This document shows, in pieces, positions 1 to 8,135 of a stretch of 64,000 bases of DNA; the first letter of the stretch is position 1; each line of letters opens with the position of its first letter. The notes below the pieces were generated by a model, which did no database searches, was not told the DNA's origin, and saw only the letters and a program-made list of their open reading frames with translations. The translations under genes and the position numbers were made by a program. The DNA comes from Saccharopolyspora galaxeae (GTDB lineage Bacteria > Actinomycetota > Actinomycetes > Mycobacteriales > Pseudonocardiaceae): positions 124,001 through 188,000 of the forward strand of contig NZ_JADDUE010000004.1 in the NCBI RefSeq assembly GCF_016526145.1. Direction: 5' to 3'.

Positions 1-326
1 GCAAGTGGTGCGGGGTGGGGGACGTGGTGCGGCACTCGGCACCGGACTGCGCCGAAACACCCGATCGGGATCTCCCCCGGCAACCCGGCCCGCCCGCCCG
101 TGCGGATGCCGGGGGTCGGGCGTGGGGGAAGGTGGGGAACGGCCAGGCCACCGGCACCGGTACGGACTCCGACGCCGGTTTGGCACACTGCGGAGGCACG
201 CTCAGCGCGCGATCAGCCGACGATCGCCGTGATCGCCCGCCTGCGGCGCCGGAACAGCGCCCGCGCGGAAGGGCCCACGCGGAAGGTGACTCGCCGCGGC
301 GCCCGGAGCAGCACCTTGGAGGTTGC
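1..326. other. Intergenic region upstream of the MoxR operon
   Basis: No gene is supported here. The reading frame of the MoxR gene stays open back to position 15, but the extra N-terminal residues are Arg/Gly/Pro-rich, resemble no MoxR family N-terminus, and have no ribosome binding site at their start. The stretch presumably holds the operon promoter; I could not pick out a convincing -35/-10 pair. Confidence 0.5.
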
Positions 327-1382
327 GTGACGCCCAACATGCCCACATCCGGCACCGCTTACGCCGGTGGCGGGCAAGCCGAACCCGGCTCCGGCGACGG
401 CGGCACGCAACAGCCGGCCGAACCCGGCACCATCGCCGGCCTGCACTCGACGCTGCAGCGGATCGCGGCGAACGTGGAACAGGTGCTGGTCGGCAAGCCC
501 GAGGTCGTGCGGGTGGCACTGGTCACCCTGCTCGCCGAAGGCCACCTGCTGGTCGAGGACGTGCCGGGCGTCGGCAAGACCTCGCTGGCCAAGGCGCTGG
601 CCCGGTCCATCGACTGCACCGTGAACCGCATCCAGTTCACCCCGGACCTGCTGCCCAGCGACATCACCGGCGTGGCGATGTACAACCGGCAGGCGGAGTC
701 CTTCGAGTTCCGGCCCGGCCCGGTGTTCGCCAACATCGTGGTCGGCGACGAGATCAACCGCGCATCCCCGAAGACCCAGTCGGCGCTGCTGGAGTGCATG
801 GAGGAGAACCAGGTCACCGTCGACGGCGAGACCTACCCGCTGGAAGCGCCGTTCATGGTCATCGCCACCCAGAACCCGGTGGAGATGGAGGGCACCTACG
901 CGTTGCCGGAGGCGCAGCGGGACCGCTTCACCGCCCGCGTGTCGGTCGGCTACCCGGATCCGCAGGCCGAACTGGCCATGGTCGACGAGCACACCGGGCA
1001 CGAGCCGATGGACCAGCTGCGCCCGGTCGCCGACGGCGGCCGGATCCGCGCGCTGCTGCAGGCGGTGCGCGAGGTGCACGTGAGCACCGAGCTGCGCCGC
1101 TACGTGATCGAGATCGTCAGCGCCACCCGGTCGCTGCCGGAACTGCGACTGGGCGCCTCGCCGCGCTCGACGCTGCAGCTGATCCGCGCCGCGCGGGCGC
1201 AGGCCGCGCTGTCCGGCCGGGACTACGTGGTCCCGGACGACGTGCAGGAGGTCGCCGTGCCGGTGCTGGCGCACCGCCTGGTGCTGACCAGCGAGGCCCG
1301 CGCCACCAGGCGTTCCGCTTCGGACCTGGTGCGCTCGCTGCTGCGCCGCGTCGAGGTGCCGCGCGGCGACGCCGGGCGGTAG
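327..1382 (+). CDS. moxR: MoxR family AAA+ ATPase
   Basis: A 351-residue AAA+ ATPase of the MoxR family, thought to act as a chaperone that assembles or activates protein complexes with its DUF58 partner. Walker A (GVGKTSLAKAL) lies near residue 81 and Walker B with sensor-like residues (VVGDEINRASPKTQ) near residue 138; the family signature LLECMEENQVTVDG follows. The GTG at 327 is chosen because TTGGAGG sits at 316-322, four bases before it; an ATG at 339 is a weaker alternative. Length is typical once the open upstream frame is excluded. The DUF58 and transglutaminase genes follow with almost no spacing, so the three are surely one transcript. The family call is firm; the substrate is unknown. 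Confidence 0.93.
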   Translation: MTPNMPTSGTAYAGGGQAEPGSGDGGTQQPAEPGTIAGLHSTLQRIAANVEQVLVGKPEVVRVALVTLLAEGHLLVEDVPGVGKTSLAKALARSIDCTVNRIQFTPDLLPSDITGVAMYNRQAESFEFRPGPVFANIVVGDEINRASPKTQSALLECMEENQVTVDGETYPLEAPFMVIATQNPVEMEGTYALPEAQRDRFTARVSVGYPDPQAELAMVDEHTGHEPMDQLRPVADGGRIRALLQAVREVHVSTELRRYVIEIVSATRSLPELRLGASPRSTLQLIRAARAQAALSGRDYVVPDDVQEVAVPVLAHRLVLTSEARATRRSASDLVRSLLRRVEVPRGDAGR

Positions 1383-1385
1383 CCG

Positions 1386-2627
1386 TTGCTGTCCGGCCTG
1401 ACCGTGCGCGGCCGCTGCCTGCTGGCGGCGGGCGTGGCCGCCGCAGTGTGCTCGGTGGCGCTCGACGAGCGGGACCTGCTGCGGATCGCCGCTTTCGTCG
1501 TAGTGCTGCCGCTGCTGGCGATGGTCGTCGCCGCCCGCGTCCGGCACGGGCTGCGGGTGCGGCGGGAGGTGCTGCCCGGCCGGGTCCAGGTCGGTGCGCA
1601 GGCGGAAGTCCGGCTGCACGTCACCGGCTCGGGTGCGGTGCCGCTGGGCGGGCTGCAGCTGGAGGACGAGGTGCCGCACGCGCTCAGTTCCCACCCGTAC
1701 TTCCGCGTCGAGCACGTCCGCCGCGCGGGCGCGGTGCTGGACTACCAGGTCACGCCGCAGCTGCGCGGCATCCACCAGATCGGGCCGCTGCGCACCCGGG
1801 TCGGCGATCCGTTCGGGCTGGCCGAGTTCGGCCACGAGCTCGGCGGCCGCAGCAGGCTGGTGGCGGTGCCGCGGGTGGTCCCGCTCGGCGGTCTGCCCGC
1901 CGGTTCGGGGCTGGGCACCGGCGAGGACGGCACCACGCGGCTGCGCGCCGGGCACGGCGACGACGACACGATGGTGCGGGAGTACCGGCACGGCGACGAC
2001 ATCCGGCGGGTGCATTGGAAGAGCACCGCCAAGCGCGACGAGCTGATGGTGCGGGTCGAGGAGCGGCCTTGGCACGGCGGCGTGACGGTGCTGCTGGACC
2101 GGCGAACGGCTGCGCACCGCGGCAGCGGCGCGGCCTCCAGCCTGGAGTGGGCGGTCTCGGCCGCGGCGAGCATCTGCGCGCACCTGCACGCGCACGACCA
2201 GCAGGTTCGGCTGATCACAGAGGACGGTGCCGCGCTGGCGGGCGGTCCGGGCCCGTTCGACGGCGGCCAGGACGATTCGGCGATGCTGGAGGCGCTCGCG
2301 GCGGTGCGGCCGTCGGCGCAGCGGGACCTGGTGTGCCCGCAGGATCCCGGCAACGGCCAGGAGCTGATCGCCGTCCTCGGTGCCACCAGCACGGCCGGTG
2401 TCGGTGAGCTGACGCGGTTGCGCCCGGAGCGCGCCCGCAGCTTGGCGCTGCTGCTGGACGTGCCCGCATGGACGGGCGACTCGGACGGGTCCTTCGACGC
2501 GCAGCGCACCGCCGAACGGCTGCGCACGGCCGGCTGGAGCGTGGTCGTGGTGCGCGGGCCGAAGACGTCGATGGCCGGGGCTTGGGGCCGGTTGTGCCAG
2601 GCCGGTGCGGCGGAGGTGGCTTCGTGA
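1386..2627 (+). CDS. DUF58 domain-containing membrane-anchored protein
   Basis: A 413-residue protein starting with TTG three bases after the moxR stop. Two hydrophobic segments lie at about residues 10-50, followed by a cytoplasmic or von Willebrand-like region carrying the DUF58 signature YRHGDDIRRVHWKSTAKRDE near residue 200. In this family the protein is the constant partner of MoxR and probably its client. Its stop codon overlaps the GTG of the transglutaminase gene by three bases (GTGA), so translational coupling is likely. Function beyond the MoxR partnership is not established; the family assignment is confident from both sequence and position. Confidence 0.9.
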   Translation: MLSGLTVRGRCLLAAGVAAAVCSVALDERDLLRIAAFVVVLPLLAMVVAARVRHGLRVRREVLPGRVQVGAQAEVRLHVTGSGAVPLGGLQLEDEVPHALSSHPYFRVEHVRRAGAVLDYQVTPQLRGIHQIGPLRTRVGDPFGLAEFGHELGGRSRLVAVPRVVPLGGLPAGSGLGTGEDGTTRLRAGHGDDDTMVREYRHGDDIRRVHWKSTAKRDELMVRVEERPWHGGVTVLLDRRTAAHRGSGAASSLEWAVSAAASICAHLHAHDQQVRLITEDGAALAGGPGPFDGGQDDSAMLEALAAVRPSAQRDLVCPQDPGNGQELIAVLGATSTAGVGELTRLRPERARSLALLLDVPAWTGDSDGSFDAQRTAERLRTAGWSVVVVRGPKTSMAGAWGRLCQAGAAEVAS

Positions 2628-4819
2628 TCGACGGCCAGGCGATTCGCGCGACGCTGGCGGCCGCGGTGGCCGTGCTGTGCGCGGCGACCTCGTTCACCGG
2701 GATCTTCGCCGACGCGCGCTGGATGGTTCCGGCGGCGTTGACGGTCGCGGTGGTCAGCGGGACCGGGCTGCTCGGCCGCACGCTGCGCTGGTGGCCGCCG
2801 CTGGTCGCGATCGCCCAGCTCGTCGTGCTGCTCGCGCTGCTTTCGGCGCTGTTCACCCAGCAAGCGGTGCTGGGCGTGCTGCCGGGTCCGGCCGCCGTCG
2901 GGCAGCTGTCCGAAGTGCTCTCCGAGGCGCTGGGGGCGGTGCGCGGAGGTGTTCCGCCGGTGGCCGCCGACCCGGCGTTGCAGTGCCTGGTGTGCCTCGG
3001 GCTGGGATTCGTCGCCGCGCTGATCGACGTGATCGCGGTGACCGCGGGCACGCCAGCGGTGGCCGGTCTGGTGCTGCTGTGCGTGGTCGCCATCCCCGCT
3101 TCGCTGGCCCAGAGCATGCTGCCGTGGTGGACGTTCGCGATCAGCGCCGCCGGGTTCGCGCTGCTGCTGGCATCGGCGGGCAGGCATGTGCAGGGGCGGC
3201 CGGACAGCTGGTCGCTCGGTTCCCGCGGTGCCGCGCTGGGTGCAGCGGCCGCCGTGATCGGGCTGCTCACCGGGGTCGTGTTCACCGGAGTGGGCACCGA
3301 GGGGCGGCTGCCCGGTTCGAACTCGGCCGGGTACGGGCCGGGCAGCGGCGGCGTCGGGCTGCGCCCGTTCACCTCGCTGCGCGGCCAGCTCAACCGGGAT
3401 GACGAGGCGGACCTGTTCCGGGTCCGCGGCCTGCCGGAGCAGACGTACCTGCGGGCGATGACGCTGAGCAGGTTCGACCCGCAACAGGGCTGGAGCCTCG
3501 GCCCGCTGACCCGCGGCGTGGACGCCCAGCAGCCGCTGCCGCCGCCGGAGGGCACCGACACCGTCGCGCCGGGTCCGACCGCGACGGTCGGCATCGACCC
3601 GGTCGGCTACCGCGACCCGTGGCTGCCGATCTTCGGGATGCCGACCGGGGTGTCCGGGATGGGCGCGGGCTGGCGCTACGACCCGGCCAGCGGAATCGTG
3701 TTCACCCAGACCCGCCAGCAGAGCCGCCCCTACACCGAGCAGCTCCGGCTGCCGTCCCCCAGCCCGGAGGCGCTGCGCAACGCGACCGGACCGGAGCCGG
3801 TCGACCGGACCTACCTGGACAAGGCCGGAGTGACGCCGCGGATCTCCGAGCTGGCCGATCAGGTCACCGCTGGCGCGCCGACCCGGTTCGACAAGGCGAT
3901 GGCGCTGCAGCGGTTCTTCACCGACCCGGCCAACGGCTTCCGCTACGACCTCAGCACCGCCCCGCCCGCAGGCGGCTCCGCGCTGGAGGACTTCCTGTTC
4001 GGCGGCAAGCGCGGGTTCTGCGAGCAGTTCGCCTCGTCGATGGCCGTGCTGCTGCGTTCCGAAGGCATCCCCTCCCGCGTGGCGGTCGGCTTCACGCCCG
4101 GCTACCAGGACGGCGACCAGCGGGTGATCACGACCAACGACGCCCACGCGTGGGTGGAGGCGTACTTCCCGCACTACGGGTGGATCACGTTCGACCCGAC
4201 CCCGCTCGGCGACGGGCGCGCCGCACTGCCCGCGTACGCGCAGCCGCCGCCCCCGCCCGCTCCGTCGCCGGCTCCGGAGACGGGCCAGGAGCCGGCACCG
4301 CCGCCCGCTCCGTCCGAGCCGGGCACGCCGCCGCAGGCCGAGCCGCCCGCTCAGCCGCAAAGCGGCTCCTGGTTCGGGGTGACCGCGGCGACGGCGGGAG
4401 TCCTGCTGCTGGTCGTCCTGCTGGCCGGGGCACCGGCCGCGGTCCGCGAACTCCGCCGCAGGCAGCACTTGCGGGCCGCCGCGGGCGGGTCGGCGGCCGC
4501 CGCCTGGCGGGAGTTGCTGAACGAACTCGCCGACCGCGGCGAGCACCCGGACCGCAGCCGCACCGTGCGCACCACGGCCACCGAGCTCGCCGACCGCCAC
4601 GAGCTCGGTCCGGAAAGCTCCCGCGCACTGCACGAGCTGGTCGAAGCGGTCGAGCGGGAGTGGTACGCCCCGGCGGGCCGGGTCGCCACCGCCACCGCCG
4701 CCCCGGATGCCGCGCTGCGCACCGTCCTGGCCGGCCTGCGGCAGCAGCATCCGATGAGCTGGCGGGATCGGCTGCTGCCCCGCTCGCTGCTGTCGGACAC
4801 TCCGCTGCGCCGGAGCTGA
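2624..4819 (+). CDS. Membrane transglutaminase-like protein (TgpA/DUF3488-DUF4129 type)
   Basis: A 731-residue protein. The N-terminal third holds about six membrane helices (to about residue 215), then comes a periplasmic-side transglutaminase-core domain and a further helix near residue 590 before a cytoplasmic DUF4129-like tail. The Cys-His-Asp triad is visible as C466 in RGFCEQFASSM, H508 in NDAHAWVEAY and D524 in ITFDPTP. A Pro-rich linker (residues about 540-580) precedes the last helix. The GTG start at 2624 overlaps the DUF58 stop. With MoxR and DUF58 it forms a widespread actinobacterial set; the TgpA homologue of Pseudomonas is essential, but the crosslinked substrate here is unknown. 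Confidence 0.9.
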   Translation: MIDGQAIRATLAAAVAVLCAATSFTGIFADARWMVPAALTVAVVSGTGLLGRTLRWWPPLVAIAQLVVLLALLSALFTQQAVLGVLPGPAAVGQLSEVLSEALGAVRGGVPPVAADPALQCLVCLGLGFVAALIDVIAVTAGTPAVAGLVLLCVVAIPASLAQSMLPWWTFAISAAGFALLLASAGRHVQGRPDSWSLGSRGAALGAAAAVIGLLTGVVFTGVGTEGRLPGSNSAGYGPGSGGVGLRPFTSLRGQLNRDDEADLFRVRGLPEQTYLRAMTLSRFDPQQGWSLGPLTRGVDAQQPLPPPEGTDTVAPGPTATVGIDPVGYRDPWLPIFGMPTGVSGMGAGWRYDPASGIVFTQTRQQSRPYTEQLRLPSPSPEALRNATGPEPVDRTYLDKAGVTPRISELADQVTAGAPTRFDKAMALQRFFTDPANGFRYDLSTAPPAGGSALEDFLFGGKRGFCEQFASSMAVLLRSEGIPSRVAVGFTPGYQDGDQRVITTNDAHAWVEAYFPHYGWITFDPTPLGDGRAALPAYAQPPPPPAPSPAPETGQEPAPPPAPSEPGTPPQAEPPAQPQSGSWFGVTAATAGVLLLVVLLAGAPAAVRELRRRQHLRAAAGGSAAAAWRELLNELADRGEHPDRSRTVRTTATELADRHELGPESSRALHELVEAVEREWYAPAGRVATATAAPDAALRTVLAGLRQQHPMSWRDRLLPRSLLSDTPLRRS

Positions 4820-4866
4820 ACTGCGGCGGGGCTGAACTGCGGCGGACTGACCTGCGCCGGGGCTGA
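4815..4866. repeat. 15-16 bp tandem repeat at the end of the transglutaminase gene
   Basis: Two identical units GCTGAACTGCGGCGG begin at 4815 and 4831, followed by a diverged unit (ACTGACCTGCGCCGG, 4846) and a partial fourth. The first unit contains the stop codon of the transglutaminase gene; the second repeats an in-phase-looking TGA. It looks like a short minisatellite produced by slippage. Confidence 0.75.
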
Positions 4867-4901
4867 CCCGAAGCGCCGAGACCGCCGCACCGGCACGAAG
4901 A

Positions 4902-4930
4902 AACCCGGTGACCGCGCGGGTCACCGGGTT
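4902..4930. terminator. Bidirectional stem-loop between convergent genes
   Basis: A perfect 12-bp stem, AACCCGGTGACC (4902-4913) and GGTCACCGGGTT (4919-4930), closes a 5-base loop. It lies between the convergent transglutaminase and DUF3040 genes, so it can serve both strands. No long U-run follows, as is common in GC-rich actinobacteria. Confidence 0.75.
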
Positions 4931-4987
4931 CCACGTCATCAAGTCGGCCGGGTGGCGCATCGCCGGCACGCGGCCGGCGAGCACGGC

Positions 4988-5410
4988 CTAGCGGTCGAAT
5001 CGCTTGCGGAAGCGATCCTCCATCCGCTGTGCGAACGAACCCTTGGCGCGGGGTTCGGGCTGCTGCTTGCGGCCGCCGCCGGAAGAGCCCCCGCCTTCCG
5101 CGGCCTCCGACTCGGCGTCCTGGCCGCCGCCACCGCGCATCGCGGACAGGACGATCACTGCTCCGCCGAACATCACGAGGAAGCCGACCACGCTCACCAC
5201 GGGGATACCGGCCGGTTTGACCGGTATCACCACGCCGACCACCAGCAGGATCAACCCCAGCACGAACACGGCGATGCCCTGCAGGCGACGCCGCCGCGAC
5301 GGGCGCTGCAACCGCCCGCCGCGAACCGTGGAGGCGAACTTCGGATCCTCGGCGTAGAGCGCGCGCTCGATCTGGTCGAGCATCCGCTGCTCGTGCTCGG
5401 AGAGTGGCAT
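4988..5410 (-). CDS. DUF3040 domain-containing membrane protein
   Basis: A 140-residue protein beginning MPLSEHEQRMLDQIERAL, the hallmark N-terminus of the actinobacterial DUF3040 family. Two membrane helices follow a basic stretch (about residues 50-95), and the tail is Gly/Gln-rich and highly charged, ending RMEDRFRKRFDR. The ATG at 5410 is preceded by AGGAGGAGCC, a near-perfect ribosome binding site, so the 17 in-frame upstream codons are excluded. Family members often sit near division genes, but their role is unknown. Confidence 0.88.
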   Translation of the reverse strand: MPLSEHEQRMLDQIERALYAEDPKFASTVRGGRLQRPSRRRRLQGIAVFVLGLILLVVGVVIPVKPAGIPVVSVVGFLVMFGGAVIVLSAMRGGGGQDAESEAAEGGGSSGGGRKQQPEPRAKGSFAQRMEDRFRKRFDR

Positions 5411-5593
5411 GGCTCCTCCTCCGGCACAGGTCTCTGGTGGCGCCGGAGACTCGGAGGGCACACCTTCGAGCTGGAACCCGGCGAACGCTTGGGGGCGTCA
5501 CCGACGAGGATACGGTTCCGGCGACGTCAGGACTACCCGCAGGGGTCAGCTCGGGTTCATGAGCTCGTCGACATCATCCCCTCGGTCCAGCGA

Positions 5594-6367
5594 TCAGCCG
5601 ACCACCCGGCCGACGGCGTGCAGCCGGGTCGCGATGTCGCGCAGCGGCGGGCGGGCGGCGGCGCCGCGTTCCAGCTCTGCCAGCGCATCGGCGGCGCTGC
5701 TCTCGGAACCCGCGCCTGCCGCGGCATCCGAGGTCGTGCCGGGCACGCCTTCGGAAACGGTGCCGGGCACCAGGTACCCGAACACGTCCTGGCCCTGCAC
5801 CAGCTCTACCGCCAGCCCGGCGTCCTGCATCCGGCGTTTCAGCTCCTCGGTGTCGAACCGCCGCAGCACCGTGTCGGTCGTCCCGTCGAGCCTGCCGTCC
5901 GGATCGTGGAACACCCGCAGCGCCTCGGGCAGCCGCCCGGCCAGCGCGCGGCCCAGCACCGCCGCGTACCGGTTCGCCACCAGCACCGACACCGCCCCGC
6001 CGGGAGCGCTGGCCGCGACCAGCGACGACAGCGAGGTGGCCACGTCGTCGACGTACTCCAGCAAGCCGTGCCCGAGCACCAGGTCGGCCCCACCGGGCGG
6101 GGTGTAGTTGTGCAGCGCCTCGGTGTCGCCCTGCAACGCGGTGATCAGTTCGGCGACACCCGCGTCGGCGGCGCGGCGCTGCAGCGTGGCCAGCGCGTTC
6201 GGGCTCGGGTCGACCACCGTGACCTCGCAGCCGGTGGAGGCCAGCGGTACCGCCCACACCCCGCTGCCGCCGCCGACGTCGAGCACCCGCGGGGGCCGTC
6301 CGTCCCGGCGGCTGCGGGCTTCGGCGATCTCTTCTTCCAGCACGCGGTGGACGGCGTCCGATCTCAT
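5594..6367 (-). CDS. Class I SAM-dependent methyltransferase
   Basis: A 257-residue Rossmann-fold methyltransferase. Motif I is VLDVGGGSGVWAVPL (residues about 27-41), followed by an acidic motif II (VTVVDPSP) and motif IV (LVLGHGLLEYVDD). The pattern HGLLEYVDD recalls CmoM/SmtA-type tRNA methyltransferases, where the equivalent reads HAVLEW, but identity is not enough to claim that substrate. A low-complexity Glu/Ala/Ser segment sits near residue 215. The gene is divergent from the ParA-like gene, with a 104-bp shared promoter region. Substrate unknown. Confidence 0.85.
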   Translation of the reverse strand: MRSDAVHRVLEEEIAEARSRRDGRPPRVLDVGGGSGVWAVPLASTGCEVTVVDPSPNALATLQRRAADAGVAELITALQGDTEALHNYTPPGGADLVLGHGLLEYVDDVATSLSSLVAASAPGGAVSVLVANRYAAVLGRALAGRLPEALRVFHDPDGRLDGTTDTVLRRFDTEELKRRMQDAGLAVELVQGQDVFGYLVPGTVSEGVPGTTSDAAAGAGSESSAADALAELERGAAARPPLRDIATRLHAVGRVVG

Positions 6368-6471
6368 GGCCAGCAGCGTAATGGCGGGTCAGACCGGGCG
6401 GCGCACCGGCGGGGCGGCTGCACTGGCGCAGCAGCACACGAGATCGACGTGCGGTTCCGTAGGCTACGGGC

Positions 6472-7353
6472 GTGCAAACCGTGGCAGTGCTCAGCCTCAA
6501 GGGCGGAGTCGGCAAGACGACCGTGGTGCTCGGGCTCGCTTCGGCAGCCATGCGCCGCGGTGCGCGGACCTTGGTGGTCGACCTGGACCCGCAGTGCAAC
6601 GCGACCGCCGCCCTGGAACCGGACGAGACCGAGCTGGGCCTCAGCGATGTGCTGGCCGACCCGCGCCCGGAGGTGCTGCGGTCGGCGGTGGGGCCCAGCG
6701 GGTGGGGCGAACAGGTCGATGTGCTGGTGGGCTCGGAAGACGCCGAGCTGCACAACGGCGGTACCGACGGGAGCCGCAGCGACCTGGCGAAGCTCACCGA
6801 GGCGTTATCCGCGTTGGAGACCCTGATCGCGGACGGGGACCTGCCGTACCAGCTGGTGCTGCTGGACTGCCCGCCTTCGCTGGGGCGGTTGACGCGCTCG
6901 GCGCTGATCGCGGCGGACCGGGCGCTGCTGGTGACCGAGCCCACGATCTTCGCGGTTTCCGGGGTGCAGCGGGCGTTCGAGGCGGTGCAGGCCGAGCGGG
7001 AGAACAACCCGCGGTTGCAACCGCTGGGTGTGGTGGTGAACCGGGTGCGGCCGCGGTCGCACGAGCACCAGTTCCGGATCGACGAGCTCCGGGAGATCTT
7101 CGGGCCGCTGGTGATGCCGGTGGCGCTGCCGGACCGGCTCGCGGTGCAGCAGGCGCAGGGCGCTTGCCTGCCGATCCACCAGTGGGGCACGCCGGGGGCG
7201 CGCGAGGTCGCGCTCGGGTTCAACCTGCTGCTGGCGCGCACGCTGCGCGCCGGGCGGCAGCGGCGTGGTGCCGAGCCACCGATCGACGAGGCGACGGCGG
7301 CCGACGATCCGGGCGACGCGGAACTCGACGCCGACGAGCTCCAGGAGGACTGA
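6472..7353 (+). CDS. ParA/Soj family partition-type ATPase (orphan)
   Basis: A 293-residue deviant Walker ATPase. The P-loop LKGGVGKTT includes the signature Lys near the N-terminus (about residues 9-17), with switch motifs VVDLDPQCNATAAL and LLDCPPSLG later on. The GTG at 6472 puts the P-loop at the usual distance from the start. There is no parB or parS nearby, so this is not the chromosomal partition locus; orphan ParA proteins of actinobacteria position various cargoes. The C-terminal 20 residues are acidic. Its stop (7353) lies one base before the CTG start of the nei gene, implying cotranscription. Confidence 0.88.
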   Translation: MQTVAVLSLKGGVGKTTVVLGLASAAMRRGARTLVVDLDPQCNATAALEPDETELGLSDVLADPRPEVLRSAVGPSGWGEQVDVLVGSEDAELHNGGTDGSRSDLAKLTEALSALETLIADGDLPYQLVLLDCPPSLGRLTRSALIAADRALLVTEPTIFAVSGVQRAFEAVQAERENNPRLQPLGVVVNRVRPRSHEHQFRIDELREIFGPLVMPVALPDRLAVQQAQGACLPIHQWGTPGAREVALGFNLLLARTLRAGRQRRGAEPPIDEATAADDPGDAELDADELQED

Positions 7354-7357
7354 CCTG
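7343..7357 (+). promoter_or_regulatory. Ribosome binding site and CTG start codon of nei
   Basis: AGGAGG at 7343-7348 lies inside the last codons of the ParA gene, six bases before CTG at 7355-7357. The spacing is ideal. The CTG is followed directly by Pro-Glu-Gly-Asp, the fixed N-terminus of this enzyme family. Confidence 0.85.
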
Positions 7358-8134
7358 CCGGAAGGCGACACGGTGTTCCTGACCTGCCACCGCCTGCACG
7401 AGGCGCTGGCCGGCCGGGCGCTGGTGCGCGGCGAACTCCGGCACCCTCGTCTGTCCACTTTGGATCTCACGGGCCGGGTGGTGCGCGAGGTGCGCCCGAT
7501 CGGCAAACACCTGCTCACCCGGTTCGAGTGCGGCTGGACGCTGCACAGCCACCTGCGGATGGACGGCGCCTGGCACCTGTACTCGCCGCGCGCCCGCTGG
7601 CGGCGGCCTGCGCACCAGGTGCGGGCGCTGCTCGCGGTTCCGGAGCGGACCGCGGTCGGGTTCAACCTGCACGATCTGCGATGGCTGCGCACCGGCGAAG
7701 AGGACGAGCTGGTGGGCCACCTCGGCCCGGACCTGCTGTCCCCGGACTGGGACGAGGCGATGCGCACCGAAGCGGTCCGCAGGCTGCGGTCCGACCCCGA
7801 GCGCGAGATCGGTCTCGCGCTGCTGGACCAATCCGTGCTGGCCGGGCTCGGCAACATCTACAAGACCGAGGTGTGCTTCCTGCTGCGCCGATCGCCGTGG
7901 ACCCCGGCAGGCGAGGTGGATGCGGACCGCGCGGTGCAACTGGGCCGCGAACTGCTGCTGCGCAACGCGTGGCGCCCGGAACAAGCCACCACCGGCGATC
8001 CGCGCCGCGAGGCGAAGCACTGGGTTTACGGCCGCCGCACCTGCCTGCGCTGCGCAAGCGCGGTGCTGCGCGACGAGCAGGGCGCGGGCACCGAGGAACG
8101 CGTCGCCTACCACTGCCCGCGCTGCCAGCCGTGA
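7355..8134 (+). CDS. nei: Fpg/Nei family DNA glycosylase, CTG start
   Basis: A 259-residue bifunctional DNA glycosylase/AP lyase for oxidised bases. Mature Fpg/Nei enzymes use Pro2 as the Schiff-base nucleophile with Glu3 beside it, so the PEGD at codons 2-5 fixes codon 1 as CTG at 7355. No ATG, GTG or TTG can give that N-terminus. The H2TH region includes AGLGNIYKTEV (about residues 165-175) and the C-terminal zinc finger has CLRC (C230, C233) and CPRC. PEGDTVF is the Nei1/Nei2-type start of actinobacteria rather than Fpg. It is translationally linked to the ParA-like gene and convergent with the permease. Confidence 0.93.
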   Translation: MPEGDTVFLTCHRLHEALAGRALVRGELRHPRLSTLDLTGRVVREVRPIGKHLLTRFECGWTLHSHLRMDGAWHLYSPRARWRRPAHQVRALLAVPERTAVGFNLHDLRWLRTGEEDELVGHLGPDLLSPDWDEAMRTEAVRRLRSDPEREIGLALLDQSVLAGLGNIYKTEVCFLLRRSPWTPAGEVDADRAVQLGRELLLRNAWRPEQATTGDPRREAKHWVYGRRTCLRCASAVLRDEQGAGTEERVAYHCPRCQP

Positions 8135-8135
8135 G

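Noticed and set aside
213-4984. Long open frames on the minus strand opposite moxR, DUF58 and the transglutaminase gene
   Set aside because: They are Arg/His/Gln/Pro-rich shadows produced by the strong third-position GC bias, have no binding sites or domains, and lie entirely opposite three well-identified genes.
6472-7353. Chromosomal partition locus parAB
   Set aside because: No parB gene and no parS-like TGTTTCACGTGAAACA sequence was seen around the ParA-like gene.
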